In this document: positions 8,751 through 19,215 of the stretch, in pieces | Layout of the letters: every line of letters begins with the position of its first letter | Position numbering within the stretch: the first letter of the stretch is position 1 | Virus record (IMG/VR): IMGVR_UViG_3300038465_000039 | Location: 1 to 64,000 of that record | Origin: a virus | Length of the DNA: 64,000 nt | Direction: 5' to 3' (one strand) | Position numbers and translations under genes: made by a program | The notes under the pieces: model-generated | Seen by the model: the letters and a program-made list of their open reading frames with translations, nothing else | Told to the model about the DNA's origin: nothing | Databases searched by the model: none

Positions 8751-9404
8751 ATGGGAGCCAATCAAGACGGCTACATGGGGCAAGCCGACCCCATGGCGTG
8801 GGCACATCCGTATAATGCGCTGAGTTTTATGATCAACCAAGTGATCGCCGGGAAGTGGACGATCACGCTAGGTCAGATCAAAAGTGTTAGTGGTGGTGGC
8901 ATCGGTTCACCATGTATCGTCGGCGTTCAACCGATGGTCAACGAGATCGATGGATACGGAAATCCGACTCCGCACGGCATCATCAATGGCGTTCCCGCCT
9001 TTCGTCTTGGCGGAGGAACCGGAGCGTTCATCGCCGACCCGGTCGTCGGCGATATCGGTATCCTCGCCTGTGCCAGCAGCGACATCTCTGCGGTCAAGAA
9101 CAACCGAGCTCCATCAAACCCGGGTTCTTTTCGAACATTCGATCCAGCGGACGCCATGTATCTCGGTTCCCTGCTGGGCTCGGCTCCGGAACAATACGTC
9201 CAGATCACGCCACAAGGCATCACCATTCAGTTTGGGGCCGGGATCAGTATTACCCTAGCCTCGACCGGAATAACGCTCCAGGCAGGCTCCGCGGCCATCC
9301 TGATAGCCACTGACGGGACGATCACGATCAACGGTATCGTGTGGGATACGCATCTGCATGCTGTGACGACAGCTCCCGGAGTGACCGGCGTTCCGGAGGC
9401 GTAG
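8751..9404 (+). CDS. Baseplate spike protein, Gp138/GpV-like
   Basis: The 217-residue protein shows a Gp138-like OB domain (WTITLGQIKSVSGGG, then VGVQPMVN and VGDIGILACASSDIS) followed by short beta-helix-like repeats (ITPQGITIQFGAGISITLAS, then TGITLQAG). It ends in WDTHLHAVTTAPG, close to the H-x-H metal-binding tip of phage spikes. The spike punctures the outer membrane. The start codon follows the hub stop after 1 base. Confidence 0.8.
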   Translation: MGANQDGYMGQADPMAWAHPYNALSFMINQVIAGKWTITLGQIKSVSGGGIGSPCIVGVQPMVNEIDGYGNPTPHGIINGVPAFRLGGGTGAFIADPVVGDIGILACASSDISAVKNNRAPSNPGSFRTFDPADAMYLGSLLGSAPEQYVQITPQGITIQFGAGISITLASTGITLQAGSAAILIATDGTITINGIVWDTHLHAVTTAPGVTGVPEA

Positions 9405-9405
9405 G

Positions 9406-9762
9406 ATGGCTGGAAATTCTACCCTGCTTTTGGATGCCGATCTCTGGGATTTGGCGGTCGATTCTGCGGGGAACATCGCGGTAGCCGGACCGCCGTATTC
9501 TCAGGCTCAGGATGCATCAAGTGCGATCCGTCTGTTTCTCGGCGAACTCTATTACGACACGACCAAGGGTGTGCCGTATGAGAACATCCTTGCTCAGGCA
9601 CCGAATTTCCCGCTGCTGAAATCCTACATGGTGGCGGCGGCTCTGACCGTTCCAGGTGTTGTTTCCGCGGTCTGTTTTATTTCTTCAATCGTTGATCGCA
9701 ATGTCTCCGGACAGGTCACGATCACGAATTCCGCGGGTCAGACAGCAACGGCGGGATTCTGA
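9406..9762 (+). CDS. Baseplate wedge protein, gp25/GpW-like
   Basis: The 118-residue size, the [20 protein letters not shown] motif and the following YENIL segment are typical of gp25/GpW lysozyme-like wedge proteins, which hold the first sheath ring to the baseplate. The stop overlaps the baseplate J start by one base (TGATG). Confidence 0.8.
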   Translation: MAGNSTLLLDADLWDLAVDSAGNIAVAGPPYSQAQDASSAIRLFLGELYYDTTKGVPYENILAQAPNFPLLKSYMVAAALTVPGVVSAVCFISSIVDRNVSGQVTITNSAGQTATAGF

Positions 9763-11639
9763 TGCCAACAAATGTGCCTCAGGTCAGTTTTGGTGCGAAT
9801 GGTTTTTCGGCGCCGAGCACGACGCAGGTTTTAACGGGCGTCATCGCGGACATCCAGGCCGCGTTTGGCAACACGCTCAATCTTTCAATCACGGATACCG
9901 ATTCTCTCGCCACGCCACAGGGGCAGTGGGCGACGAGTTGGTCCGCTCAGATAACGAACACGAATAACGCGTTCCTGCTTCAGTCACAAATGACCGATCC
10001 GAGCTATGCTTTCGGAATCTGGCAGGATGCGATTGGTGAAATCTACTTCATTCAGAGAAAGCCGTCACAACCGACCGCGCTACAGATCGCGTGTAATGGT
10101 GCTCAAGGTGTCCCGATTCCGATTTCCCCGGTAGCGGCTACAGTCAAGGACAACGCCGGAAACATCTATCAGTGCATCCAGGCCGGGACGATTCCGGCCG
10201 GTGGATCGATTACACTTGCATTTGCCTGTACTGTTCCGGGTCCGATCACGGTCCCCGCAACTGTTACTCCCTATCAAACGATTCCTGGCTTCGACAGCGC
10301 GACCGTTGTATCGGGTGTTCAGGGCATCAATGTCGAAAGCCGTTCGGAGTTCGAAGCCCGCCGGCAGGATTCAGTTGCCGGAAACAGTTTCGGTGCCATC
10401 GGTTCAATCATCGGCGCCGTGGCCTCGGTATCCGGTGTCATCGATTATTACGGCTACAACAACAACACGGCCGGATCAGTTACGATCAATGGCGTCTCGA
10501 TTGCTCCTTATTCGATCTATATCTGCGTCGCCGGTGGTGCACCGTCGTCGGTAGCACAGGCTATCTTCTCCAAGAAGGGACCAGGCGCTCCCATGACGGG
10601 GAGCGAGACCGTCACGGTCTATGACAGCAATCCTCTCTATGCGTCGCCGCAACCCTATACAATCAAGTATCAGATCGCGGTACCGCTTCAGTTTCTGTTC
10701 GCCGTCACGATTGCTGCCGGTCCGAACGTTCCATCGAATGCACTGGCCCAGGTTCAGAGTGCTTTGCTTGCGGCATTCACCGGCAATGCGCTTGCGGCGA
10801 GCTTCACCGGATCTATTGCTGGTACGATTCTAACGGTCTCCGCCATCGCTTCCGGAACTCTTGCCATTGGACAGGTCATTTCTGATCTAACCGGCAACGT
10901 CACGGCCTTGACCGCCATCATCGCACTTGGAACCGGGACAGGTGGGATAGGGACGTATCAGGTCAACACGACCCAGAACGTGCTTTCAGAGGCGATGACG
11001 TCGGAAGCTCCACCGGCCCAGGTCACCGTCCCCCGTGCAAGGATCAATTCGACCGTCATTGCAGTCCAGTATGTTCCGGCGATCGCCGCTCTTGGTCCAT
11101 GGGCGCTCGTCAAATCGATCTTTGCGGGTTCAGCCAACGAGTCCGATGCGGTTGTCGTCGGTCATATCAACGGGAATCTTCTGACGGTGACTTCCGTTAC
11201 ATCGGGGACGATCTTAAACGGTGATACCCTTTTCGATACCTCGGGACTGATTCCGAACGGGACCAACATCACATCATTCGGAACCGGAAGTGGTGGGACC
11301 GGTACATACAACATCAACAATCCGCTGACCGTTGGCGCAACCTTCACCGGAAGCGGATCAGGAACGAACCTCACCGTGAGCGCTGTTACCGGCACCCTCT
11401 TGGTGGGACAAGTTCTGGTCGGGACAGGAATCCCGGGAGGCACCACGATTCTGTCGCAGACCTCGGGGACGACTGGTGGGGCCGGTGTTTACGTGACAAG
11501 CGGATCAACGACGGCATCAGGATCGTGTTCATCGAACGAGACAATCACTTGCGCATCCGCGGATCAGAACGCCGTGCAGGTCAACGCAAATCAGATACCC
11601 CAACTCGTCGCTCCTAACATCACGTTGGCGCTGTCGTGA
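9762..11639 (+). CDS. Baseplate J-like wedge protein with beta-domain inserts
   Basis: The first 340 residues follow the GpJ pattern: an N-terminal [17 protein letters not shown] segment, then [20 protein letters not shown] and a [12 protein letters not shown] stretch. The remaining part carries three beta-rich modules at about residues 345-416, 458-526 and 527-600, each with a GTGTGG or GTTGGAGVY core like those in the terminator and sheath. The last module shares DNA-level similarity with the sheath copy near 2050-2100. The protein is about twice the size of a simple J protein because of these inserts. Confidence 0.8.
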   Translation: MPTNVPQVSFGANGFSAPSTTQVLTGVIADIQAAFGNTLNLSITDTDSLATPQGQWATSWSAQITNTNNAFLLQSQMTDPSYAFGIWQDAIGEIYFIQRKPSQPTALQIACNGAQGVPIPISPVAATVKDNAGNIYQCIQAGTIPAGGSITLAFACTVPGPITVPATVTPYQTIPGFDSATVVSGVQGINVESRSEFEARRQDSVAGNSFGAIGSIIGAVASVSGVIDYYGYNNNTAGSVTINGVSIAPYSIYICVAGGAPSSVAQAIFSKKGPGAPMTGSETVTVYDSNPLYASPQPYTIKYQIAVPLQFLFAVTIAAGPNVPSNALAQVQSALLAAFTGNALAASFTGSIAGTILTVSAIASGTLAIGQVISDLTGNVTALTAIIALGTGTGGIGTYQVNTTQNVLSEAMTSEAPPAQVTVPRARINSTVIAVQYVPAIAALGPWALVKSIFAGSANESDAVVVGHINGNLLTVTSVTSGTILNGDTLFDTSGLIPNGTNITSFGTGSGGTGTYNINNPLTVGATFTGSGSGTNLTVSAVTGTLLVGQVLVGTGIPGGTTILSQTSGTTGGAGVYVTSGSTTASGSCSSNETITCASADQNAVQVNANQIPQLVAPNITLALS

Positions 11640-12298
11640 GCGATACGGGGCCGCCTTACCCTCCGAGTCCGGTTTCCGGCTCGAACGGAATCGGAGTTGG
11701 CGCGATCGGCATCATGTCGATCGGTGCTATCCCTGCTTACGATCCTTGGCCGAAAATAATCAGTCAGTACAAAAATTCGCCACGAATGGACGCGATGATT
11801 CTCGCCTTCAATGCGGCGATGGATCAGACCGAGAACATCTCAAACCTATTCGATTTTTGCTGGAACGTCCAAACCGCAGTCGGTTATGGCCTCGACGTGT
11901 GGGGTCGTATCGTTGGCGTCAGTCGCATCCTTTCTTTCCCGAGCGGTGTCGCCTATCTCGGATTCGAGGAAGCCAACAGTTGGACCGGATTCGGGCAGGG
12001 AGGCTTCTACACGGGTTCCGGGGTTTCGACCAACTATGTCCTGTCGGACTCCGATTTCCGCACCCTGATCCTCGCCAAGGCCGCCGGCAACATATCTGGC
12101 GGGACCATTGAAGAAATCAACGAAATCCTGCTGACGCTCTTTCCCAACCGCGGTCCTTGTTACGTTGCGGATGGCCTCAACATGAGCTGCACGCTGACAT
12201 TCAAGTTTGCGCTCACGCCCGTCGAGTTGGCGATCATCGAACAGGCCAACGTTCTTCCGATTCCGTGTGGCGTCGTCGTCAACATCAGTCAGCTATGA
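11636..12298 (+). CDS. Baseplate wedge protein, DUF2612/GpI-like
   Basis: This 220-residue protein starts at a GTG that overlaps the J stop (GTGA). It has [20 protein letters not shown] and [20 protein letters not shown], motifs of DUF2612, which is the GpI-like wedge or fibre-attachment protein next to J in many phages. It probably links the fibres encoded downstream to the baseplate. Confidence 0.75.
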   Translation: MSDTGPPYPPSPVSGSNGIGVGAIGIMSIGAIPAYDPWPKIISQYKNSPRMDAMILAFNAAMDQTENISNLFDFCWNVQTAVGYGLDVWGRIVGVSRILSFPSGVAYLGFEEANSWTGFGQGGFYTGSGVSTNYVLSDSDFRTLILAKAAGNISGGTIEEINEILLTLFPNRGPCYVADGLNMSCTLTFKFALTPVELAIIEQANVLPIPCGVVVNISQL

Positions 12299-12308
12299 GA
12301 AAAAATCC

Positions 12309-13460
12309 ATGAAGAGATTTTTGGCGATCTTCGCATTAGTGTTTGCGACGGGTCCAGCGCTTGCGCTGACGCAAGGAAGTCCCCCGCCTGCGTTTCCGAT
12401 TCCGTGGGGTAACTCGGCTGGCAGTTCATATATAAGATCGATACCGGTCCCATCACAAATAGGGACACAAAATTGTGCAGCTTCTTTAACCGATGGCTTT
12501 CCGCCCCTTAGCTTCGTCCCATCCGTCGCCGGTGGTTGTCCGCCTTTTGGTGCTGACTTCAACGGCATCCTGAAGCAGATCACGCAATGGTCGCAGTGGC
12601 AGAAAGCGGGTGGTCCCGTATTCTACGATTCGGCTTTCGCGTCTGGCGGTAGTGGTGGCTACCCGAGTGGCGCTATCGTGATGTCGGCAGTTGTTCCCGG
12701 TGATCACTGGATGTCGACCGCGGACAACAACACGACGAACCCTGACGCCGGCGGAGCGAATTGGGTCCAGGCTCCAGGTGAAATACCGATCGGAACGCCG
12801 GTTCAATCGATCATCGCGACGGTTCCAACGGGCTATGTTTCCGCGAACGGCAAGACGATCGGCAACGGGTCATCGAACGGGACGCAACGCTCCAACGCCG
12901 ACACTCAGTTTCTGTTCTCCCTGCTGTGGAGCGGTTGCGCGTCGTGCCAGCTCTACAACAGCGCCGGGACGCCGATCTCGAGGGGTGCCACAGCCGCGGC
13001 CGACTTCGCGGCCAATGATGCGATTGCGACAACCAACCTGAACGGCAAAGGGTTGATGGGAGCGGACTCGCAAAACGGTTCAACCTCGAGCAATCTGACC
13101 GGTGTTCCAGTCACCAGCGGCAACACGACGACACCGGGGTCGATCGTCGGAGAGAACCTGCATGCGCTGGTGACCGGCGAACTCGCCGCGCACACCCATT
13201 CGATCACTGATCCAGGACACAACCATGCGATCACTGATCCAGGCCATACTCACACATTGACGAGTGCCATTGGCGGTCAGCACGGCGGCAGCGGCGTCAA
13301 TGGTGGCCAACTGACATCCGGCATAACCAATTCGGCAACGACCGGTATCACGATCAATACGGCAACAACCGGCATCACGGCGACGAACAGTACTGGCTCC
13401 GGTACCGGTCACAACACGGTTGAACTCAGCGCCCTCGTTTGGTGGAATCTCAAATTATGA
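12309..13460 (+). CDS. Tail fibre/collar-like protein with an N-terminal signal peptide
   Basis: The chosen ATG at 12309 gives 383 residues. The open frame extends further up, but that part overlaps the wedge gene in another frame. The product begins with a convincing Sec signal peptide (MKRFLAIFALVFATGPALA), odd for a virion protein. The C-terminal part has metal-binding-like HTHSITDPGHNHAITDPGHT repeats, as in tail collar and fibre tips. It probably forms a short receptor-binding fibre. It overlaps the next fibre gene by ATGA, which implies coupled production. Confidence 0.7.
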   Translation: MKRFLAIFALVFATGPALALTQGSPPPAFPIPWGNSAGSSYIRSIPVPSQIGTQNCAASLTDGFPPLSFVPSVAGGCPPFGADFNGILKQITQWSQWQKAGGPVFYDSAFASGGSGGYPSGAIVMSAVVPGDHWMSTADNNTTNPDAGGANWVQAPGEIPIGTPVQSIIATVPTGYVSANGKTIGNGSSNGTQRSNADTQFLFSLLWSGCASCQLYNSAGTPISRGATAAADFAANDAIATTNLNGKGLMGADSQNGSTSSNLTGVPVTSGNTTTPGSIVGENLHALVTGELAAHTHSITDPGHNHAITDPGHTHTLTSAIGGQHGGSGVNGGQLTSGITNSATTGITINTATTGITATNSTGSGTGHNTVELSALVWWNLKL

Positions 13461-16400
13461 TACGCTCTTTCAAATCTGCCATCGCTGGATTGATCGCGCT
13501 CGTCGCGATTCCGTGCGCTGCATATGCTCAAACGAGTCCAAATTTTACGTTTGGTCAGGTCCCCACGCCGGCGCAGTGGAATGCTGCGTTCGCCGGAAAA
13601 CAGGATGTTTTCGCGTCAACACCCTGTCTCACCATCGGATGCACTTTTACCGGCGGTATAATCACGGCGCCCTCAGCCACCTATTCCGCAGGCATCAATC
13701 TCCCCCCCGGCACGGCACCGACATTGCCGATCGATGGCGATTTGTGGACGACTACTGCTGGGCTCTACGCTCGGATCAACGGATCGACGATTGGACCGCT
13801 CGGAACCGCGGCATGCCCGACTTGCGCGGTGACGAATGCAACTAACACGTTCACGGCGGCGCAGATCATCAATCTCAATTCGGCGACCTTGCCCGCCGCA
13901 CAAACCGGGACGGCCTTGCAGATCGGCGGCGCGGCAGGAACGACGGTGCGCGCGGAGTTGGACGCCTTTGCGGCCACACCTCGCTTTACCTGCGTGCGGA
14001 CGGATGGAACGATTGCAGCTAAGACAACATTGCAGAGCGGCGACGAAATCTGCTCACTCAATGCGTTCGGCTACAACGGCAGCGCCGTGGTCGGCCCGCA
14101 GGCCGCCATCCGCACCTACGCCGCGCAGAATTGGGTTGCAGGGAGTGCTCTCGGCACGAACATGCGCCTCGGGGTCACTGCCAACGGGGCAACGGCGCTG
14201 ACCGACGCGCTGGGGATTGAGCAGGACGGTGGGATCACCGCAGGTTCTTTGATCGGAACCAGCATGGGCGCGGGCAACTTCAATGCGCTCGGCTACTATG
14301 TCAGCGGCACCAAGGTTGCCACCAGCGCCAGCACACCAATTGTTCTCACCGCTGGCGTCCTGACATGCCCGACCTGCGCGACCGTCCCGGGCGGCCCGAC
14401 GACGATCGGCGACATCGCGATCTTCAGTTCGACGTCCGGCGTGGTCGGCGACGCCGGCGGCGGCATCCCGAACCTTCCGCTGGTTCACCCATCGTCCGGA
14501 AATAACTTCGGGGCCGGCTGCAATGGGACCGCGCATCAAGCATGGTGGGTCGATCAAAATCTTTGTAGCACGGCCGACGTCTTGCAGGTCGTCAGCAACG
14601 ATCCGAGCGCGCTCGCGGTTTTCACGTTAGGCGGAACGCCAGTTTCGGGCCACGTCTATACCTTCAACCTGATCTATGGCGGCACGACTAAGACCGTCAC
14701 CTACACGGTGCAGCCTGGCGACGGACTCAATAACGTCACGGCCGGTCTCGTCTGCGCGATCGCCAGCAACACGACGCTGTTCAACCTTAACGGCGGATCG
14801 TGCTCCGGCGGCGTCATCACGCCCGCGACCCCGACGACCTCCTACGGCGGCTATGCCGGCGGAAAGCAGATCGGCTACACGGTCATCAATACCAACACGT
14901 CGTTCGCGTTCGACTACAACAGCGCGAACGACATGCAGATGAGCTATTCGGTCTCCGGCGGCGGGACCGAAACCATTACGTCACCGGCCGGATGGTTCTC
15001 CGGAACGCTTTACAGCGCCGGTACTTCGACGGGCTCCGCGAACGCTCAGGTGATCGCGGCGAGTGGCTTCACGCTGGCGGCCGGAAAATCCATCAACTTT
15101 ACGGCTGGCTTCAGCAATTCCGGCGCTGCGACGCTGAACGCTCAATCGACCGGTGCCGTCGCGATTCAGAAGTACGTTAACGGTGCGCTAACGGCCCTGA
15201 CGGGTGGCGAGATCGCCGCGGGAACGAACTACACGGTCGCCTACAACGGTTCGACCTATACGCTGAACCTGAACGCCGTTCATGTCGCGGGCGGCAGCAC
15301 GGCCAGCACGAACTATCAGTTGCCGAACGCCTTCGACAACAATCCCGCGCTTGTGACCGGACGCGGTCCTGGCGGCATCCCGCCCGCGCCCGGAAGTGCG
15401 ATCTTCGCGCTGTATGCGACCGGAGCGCAGACGGGTAGCTCCCCGACGGCCCGGACCGTCAACTACGGCGTGATCGCGAACTTCGTTAATAATTCCAGCA
15501 CCGGCGCGCTCAAGAACGCGTGGATCTTGCAAAACGCGAACGGCAGCGGGACGTTCTTCGGCGACGGCGTTTATTCAAATTACGGGTGCGAGGGCGTCTT
15601 CGGAATCTCAGCGGCCTGCGTCGTCGACAAGGGACAGGCGACCTTCAACGCCGGCGTCGGTTATTGGATTTCCGGGACATTGGACGGGAACGGCGCCGAA
15701 CTCTACAAGAGCGCCAGCACGATCCGGCTCGACACGTTCTCGACCGGCTGGCCTATCATCCTGAACTCGAGCGGAGGCGTCGGCATCAACGCGACCCCGA
15801 CCGCAAACGGAGAGTTCAACAGCGCGCTAGGCGGATTTTTCTCCGGCTCTCAGGTCCCGGCGACCGGGACCGGAATCGCGATCGGGCTGAACTCCGGAAA
15901 CGGCTACATGATCGCGGAGAACTTCGGGACATCGACGTTCCAGCAGTTGATATTTCAGGGCTCCCAGGTTCAGCTAGCGCCGAATGGCATCAGTGCTAAC
16001 GGCGTTTCAATGATTTCCAACGAGTTGTTTCCAATCACTGACAACCAAGTCTTGCTAGGCGACACGGCAATTCCGCATCGCTTCATCAGCGTATCGTCGA
16101 TGGCGTATAACTTCGGCGGTTCGACGAGCGGCAACCAGCAGCAGAAGACGGCCGCGATCACGAGCGGGACTATTACGTGGCCGGCCGGAACCGTCGATTT
16201 TAGCGCGACAGGGGGAACGTCGCAGGTCGTCAAGCAGACCAGCGCGGGCGGAATCTTTACGGTCGCGCGTCTGGCTTGCGCCGATCTTTCCGATTCAAGC
16301 ACGGGATGTTCGGCGGCTTCCGGTATTACGGCCATAACCGGCGATGGTACCGCGACCGGACCTGGCTCAGCAGCCTTCACGCTAGCGACCGTCAACGCCA

Positions 16401-18376
16401 ATACCGGGGCGTGGGGAAGCGCAACGCAATCGCCGCAGTTTACCGTCAACGGCAAAGGTCTGATCACCGCAGCCGCGAACGTCACTATCACGCCGGCGGT
16501 CGGCAGCATCACGGGGCTCGGAACCGGGGTAGCGACCGCGCTCGGCGTCAACGTCGGGACCGCGGGCTCTCCCGTTATTAACGGTGGTGTGCTCGGAACT
16601 CCTTCGTCGGGCGTCGCCACCAATCTGACCGGGACCGCATCTGGTCTAACGGCCGGCAATGTGACTACCAACGCGAATCTGACAGGTCCGATCACGTCGA
16701 TCGGCAATGCGACTTCAATCGCGGCGCAGACTGGAACCGGAACCACGTTCGTGATGTCGGCCGCTCCGTCGATCGCAGGCGGTACGCATACCGCGATCAC
16801 GTCGCTAGGTATTCGCGACACCAGCGCGGCATTCGACGTGACGCTGGCGGCGGTTTCGTCCACGGCGCTGACGGCGGGCCGAACCTTAACGTTCGACGTC
16901 GGCAACGTCGCGCACACGCTGAAGCTCGGAACTACCGCGAACACGATCACGTTCCCGAATGCGGCCTCTTACAATGTTTTAACGGATGCTGCTGCGGTTA
17001 CGGGCGCGCAGGGTGGCACTGGTCTGACGACCGCTGCAATCGGCGACATCATGTACGCGTCCGCCACGACGCCGGTGTGGGCCCGGCTCGCGGATGTCGC
17101 GACCGGTAGCGTCTTGGTCTCGGGTGGAGTCAATACCGCGCCAGCCTATAGCGCGACGCCGTCGGTCACGAGCATCAATGTCGCGAGCGCCGGTAGCTAC
17201 CAGCAGAACGGCTCGACGATCCTGACGACCACCGGGTCGGCCACGTTCACGACTTCGGTTGGTATTGGTGCCAATGCTGCGAACACTACTGGCGGGAATC
17301 ACAACACCGCTGTCGGTTACCATGCCCTAAATATCAATCAGACAGGCACCGACAACACTGCGCTTGGCTACCTAGCGCTGGCTGCTAACAATTTAGACTC
17401 AGGAGTGCATGGGATACAGAATACTGCTATTGGGTCGAACGCGCTAGCTGCGAATACGACCGGATATAACAACGTTGCGGTTGGCGCAGCCGCGCTTACC
17501 TCGCATCTGAGCGGCAACAACAATATGGGTGTCGGTCAGGCAGCTTTGCAAAATCTTACGACCGGAACCGACAACTCCGCGATTGGCAATGCATCGCTTC
17601 AGACGTTGGTCAGCGGTTCTCAAAATACGTCGATCGGCTCTGCTGCAGGCCAAGGAACGACCGCCGGCGATAATACCTACGTGGGATATGCGGCGGGCTT
17701 CAGCGACACCAGCGGCGCGAACAACATCGTTGTCGGAGCTAATCCGAACGTCAACCGAGGTCCGACGACCGGAAGCAACAATATCCTAATTGGATACGAT
17801 CAGGACTTGGTCTCACACACGGCCTCGAATCAAATGTCCATCGCCAATGCCATCTTCGGCACCGGTCTGACGGGTACCGGAACGACGATCGCCGGTAAAA
17901 TCGGCATCTTGAACAACAATCCTTCGGTGGAGTTGGACGTGACAGGAGCCATCAAGGCGAGCTTGACCTTGACGGTTGTCGGCATGAGCAACACCGCGAC
18001 GACGAGCGCGGTCTGCTACAACACCGGCACCGGACTTTTGACCTACGACGGTACGATCGGCACCTGCACGGTGTCGGACGAACGCCTGAAGAACATGGGC
18101 GCGCGCATCGCGAACGCGCTCGACAAGCTGCTTCTGATCAACGGCGTGAACTACACTTGGAAGGACTCGGCCTATGGCTCCGGTCCACAAATCGGCGTCG
18201 GCGCGCAAACCGTCGAGAGGGTGTTTCCCGAGCTAGTTCAGACCGGCTCCGATGGCTATAAGAGCGTCGATTATCAGCGCCTGACCGCACCGATCATTGA
18301 GGCTTTGCGGGAACTAAAGGCCGACAACGACAATCTCCGCGAAGAAGTCTCGCAAATTAAAAGGGTACGGCGATGA
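13457..18376 (+). CDS. Large tail fibre with YadA-like repeats and S74 chaperone
   Basis: Starting at the ATGA overlap, this protein has 1639 residues. It opens with a signal-peptide-like segment (SAIAGLIALVAIPCAAYAQ) and the fibre motif VPTPAQWNAAFAGKQD. The body is rich in Gly, Thr and Asn. Residues about 1269-1431 are a row of YadA-head-like repeats (NTAVGYHAL, NTALGYLAL, NTAIGSNAL, NVAVGAAAL and more), forming a left-handed beta roll. From about 1540 comes the intramolecular chaperone with the self-cleavage site VSDERLKNM and a final coiled coil. It is likely the main receptor-binding fibre. Confidence 0.85.
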   Translation: MIRSFKSAIAGLIALVAIPCAAYAQTSPNFTFGQVPTPAQWNAAFAGKQDVFASTPCLTIGCTFTGGIITAPSATYSAGINLPPGTAPTLPIDGDLWTTTAGLYARINGSTIGPLGTAACPTCAVTNATNTFTAAQIINLNSATLPAAQTGTALQIGGAAGTTVRAELDAFAATPRFTCVRTDGTIAAKTTLQSGDEICSLNAFGYNGSAVVGPQAAIRTYAAQNWVAGSALGTNMRLGVTANGATALTDALGIEQDGGITAGSLIGTSMGAGNFNALGYYVSGTKVATSASTPIVLTAGVLTCPTCATVPGGPTTIGDIAIFSSTSGVVGDAGGGIPNLPLVHPSSGNNFGAGCNGTAHQAWWVDQNLCSTADVLQVVSNDPSALAVFTLGGTPVSGHVYTFNLIYGGTTKTVTYTVQPGDGLNNVTAGLVCAIASNTTLFNLNGGSCSGGVITPATPTTSYGGYAGGKQIGYTVINTNTSFAFDYNSANDMQMSYSVSGGGTETITSPAGWFSGTLYSAGTSTGSANAQVIAASGFTLAAGKSINFTAGFSNSGAATLNAQSTGAVAIQKYVNGALTALTGGEIAAGTNYTVAYNGSTYTLNLNAVHVAGGSTASTNYQLPNAFDNNPALVTGRGPGGIPPAPGSAIFALYATGAQTGSSPTARTVNYGVIANFVNNSSTGALKNAWILQNANGSGTFFGDGVYSNYGCEGVFGISAACVVDKGQATFNAGVGYWISGTLDGNGAELYKSASTIRLDTFSTGWPIILNSSGGVGINATPTANGEFNSALGGFFSGSQVPATGTGIAIGLNSGNGYMIAENFGTSTFQQLIFQGSQVQLAPNGISANGVSMISNELFPITDNQVLLGDTAIPHRFISVSSMAYNFGGSTSGNQQQKTAAITSGTITWPAGTVDFSATGGTSQVVKQTSAGGIFTVARLACADLSDSSTGCSAASGITAITGDGTATGPGSAAFTLATVNANTGAWGSATQSPQFTVNGKGLITAAANVTITPAVGSITGLGTGVATALGVNVGTAGSPVINGGVLGTPSSGVATNLTGTASGLTAGNVTTNANLTGPITSIGNATSIAAQTGTGTTFVMSAAPSIAGGTHTAITSLGIRDTSAAFDVTLAAVSSTALTAGRTLTFDVGNVAHTLKLGTTANTITFPNAASYNVLTDAAAVTGAQGGTGLTTAAIGDIMYASATTPVWARLADVATGSVLVSGGVNTAPAYSATPSVTSINVASAGSYQQNGSTILTTTGSATFTTSVGIGANAANTTGGNHNTAVGYHALNINQTGTDNTALGYLALAANNLDSGVHGIQNTAIGSNALAANTTGYNNVAVGAAALTSHLSGNNNMGVGQAALQNLTTGTDNSAIGNASLQTLVSGSQNTSIGSAAGQGTTAGDNTYVGYAAGFSDTSGANNIVVGANPNVNRGPTTGSNNILIGYDQDLVSHTASNQMSIANAIFGTGLTGTGTTIAGKIGILNNNPSVELDVTGAIKASLTLTVVGMSNTATTSAVCYNTGTGLLTYDGTIGTCTVSDERLKNMGARIANALDKLLLINGVNYTWKDSAYGSGPQIGVGAQTVERVFPELVQTGSDGYKSVDYQRLTAPIIEALRELKADNDNLREEVSQIKRVRR

Positions 18377-19215
18377 AGCACCCATTCGAAGTCCTTCGGC
18401 CGGAATACTCGCAGCTGCTGGCCGCCATGCGGGTCCGGCCGGAATGCAAGAAGCTCGTCGACGAGGTCGCTGTGAAGCTCGTCGGCTATAAGACCCGCTA
18501 CCAGGCGGTGACCGACGCCGACGGCGTGCCGGTCGTGTTCATCGGCCCGTCGAATGAGCGTGAGGACAATAGCGACTTCACGAAGAACCCCGCGCAGGGC
18601 TGGCCGCTGCATGCTGTGTCGAAATGGATTCCCCACAATGGTCCCTTCCCGGACTGGAAGACCGCGGCGATCGCGGCCTACCGGCTGAACGGACTCGACC
18701 GGATCGGCGCCGCGAACTGGACGTGGGAGTTGATCTGCTTCTACGGCGAGATGTTCAACGGCTTCGGCTACCGCGACTTCCACCGCATGCACTCGCCCTA
18801 CCTGTGGGGCGGCACGAACATCCAGATGGTCGGGAAGTACACATCAGACGGTGAGTTCGATGCCGGCCACATGGACACCCAGCTCGGCATCATCCCGATC
18901 GCGCGCCGCATGGTCGAGCTCGACCCGTCGCTGGCGCTCCCGGACGCGCCCTACGTGCCGGCGCCGCCGATCGCGTCCGGCATCGCGGCAGAACCGGACG
19001 CCGACGCCAAATGGGTGCAGCAGACTTTGAACGCCCTCGGCTTCGACCCGCCCGTGAAGGCCACCGGCAACTACGACCGCTCGACCAAGCTCGCGGTCGA
19101 GCGCTTCCAGGACAGTTGGGGGCTGGCCGACGTCGACGGTTTAGTCGGGGACAAGACTACCGCGGCGCTGCGCAAGGCGCTGGAGAACCACCAGGCGGCG
19201 GAGAAACCGAAATGA
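18373..19215 (+). CDS. Endolysin with C-terminal peptidoglycan-binding domain
   Basis: The 280-residue protein starts at the ATGA overlap with the fibre gene. Residues 1-190 match the lysozyme-like domain common in Hyphomicrobiales phages: KTRYQAVTDADGVPVVFIG, then SNEREDNSDF with candidate catalytic Glu62/Glu64, then a conserved FNGFGYRDFHRMHSPYLWGG. Residues about 216-275 form a PG_binding_1 domain (WVQQTLNALGFDPPVKATG). No signal peptide is visible, so it would depend on a holin for export. It degrades the cell wall at lysis. Confidence 0.85.
   Translation: MKHPFEVLRPEYSQLLAAMRVRPECKKLVDEVAVKLVGYKTRYQAVTDADGVPVVFIGPSNEREDNSDFTKNPAQGWPLHAVSKWIPHNGPFPDWKTAAIAAYRLNGLDRIGAANWTWELICFYGEMFNGFGYRDFHRMHSPYLWGGTNIQMVGKYTSDGEFDAGHMDTQLGIIPIARRMVELDPSLALPDAPYVPAPPIASGIAAEPDADAKWVQQTLNALGFDPPVKATGNYDRSTKLAVERFQDSWGLADVDGLVGDKTTAALRKALENHQAAEKPK

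Noticed and set aside
12207-12308. Upstream extension of the signal-peptide fibre ORF
   Set aside because: It overlaps the DUF2612 gene in another frame and reads as basic shadow; the ATG at 12309 starts a proper signal peptide.
15970-16950. 326-codon open frame on the minus strand inside the large fibre gene
   Set aside because: Repetitive Val-, Pro- and Ala-rich translation opposite a well-supported fibre gene; a shadow of GC-rich repeats.
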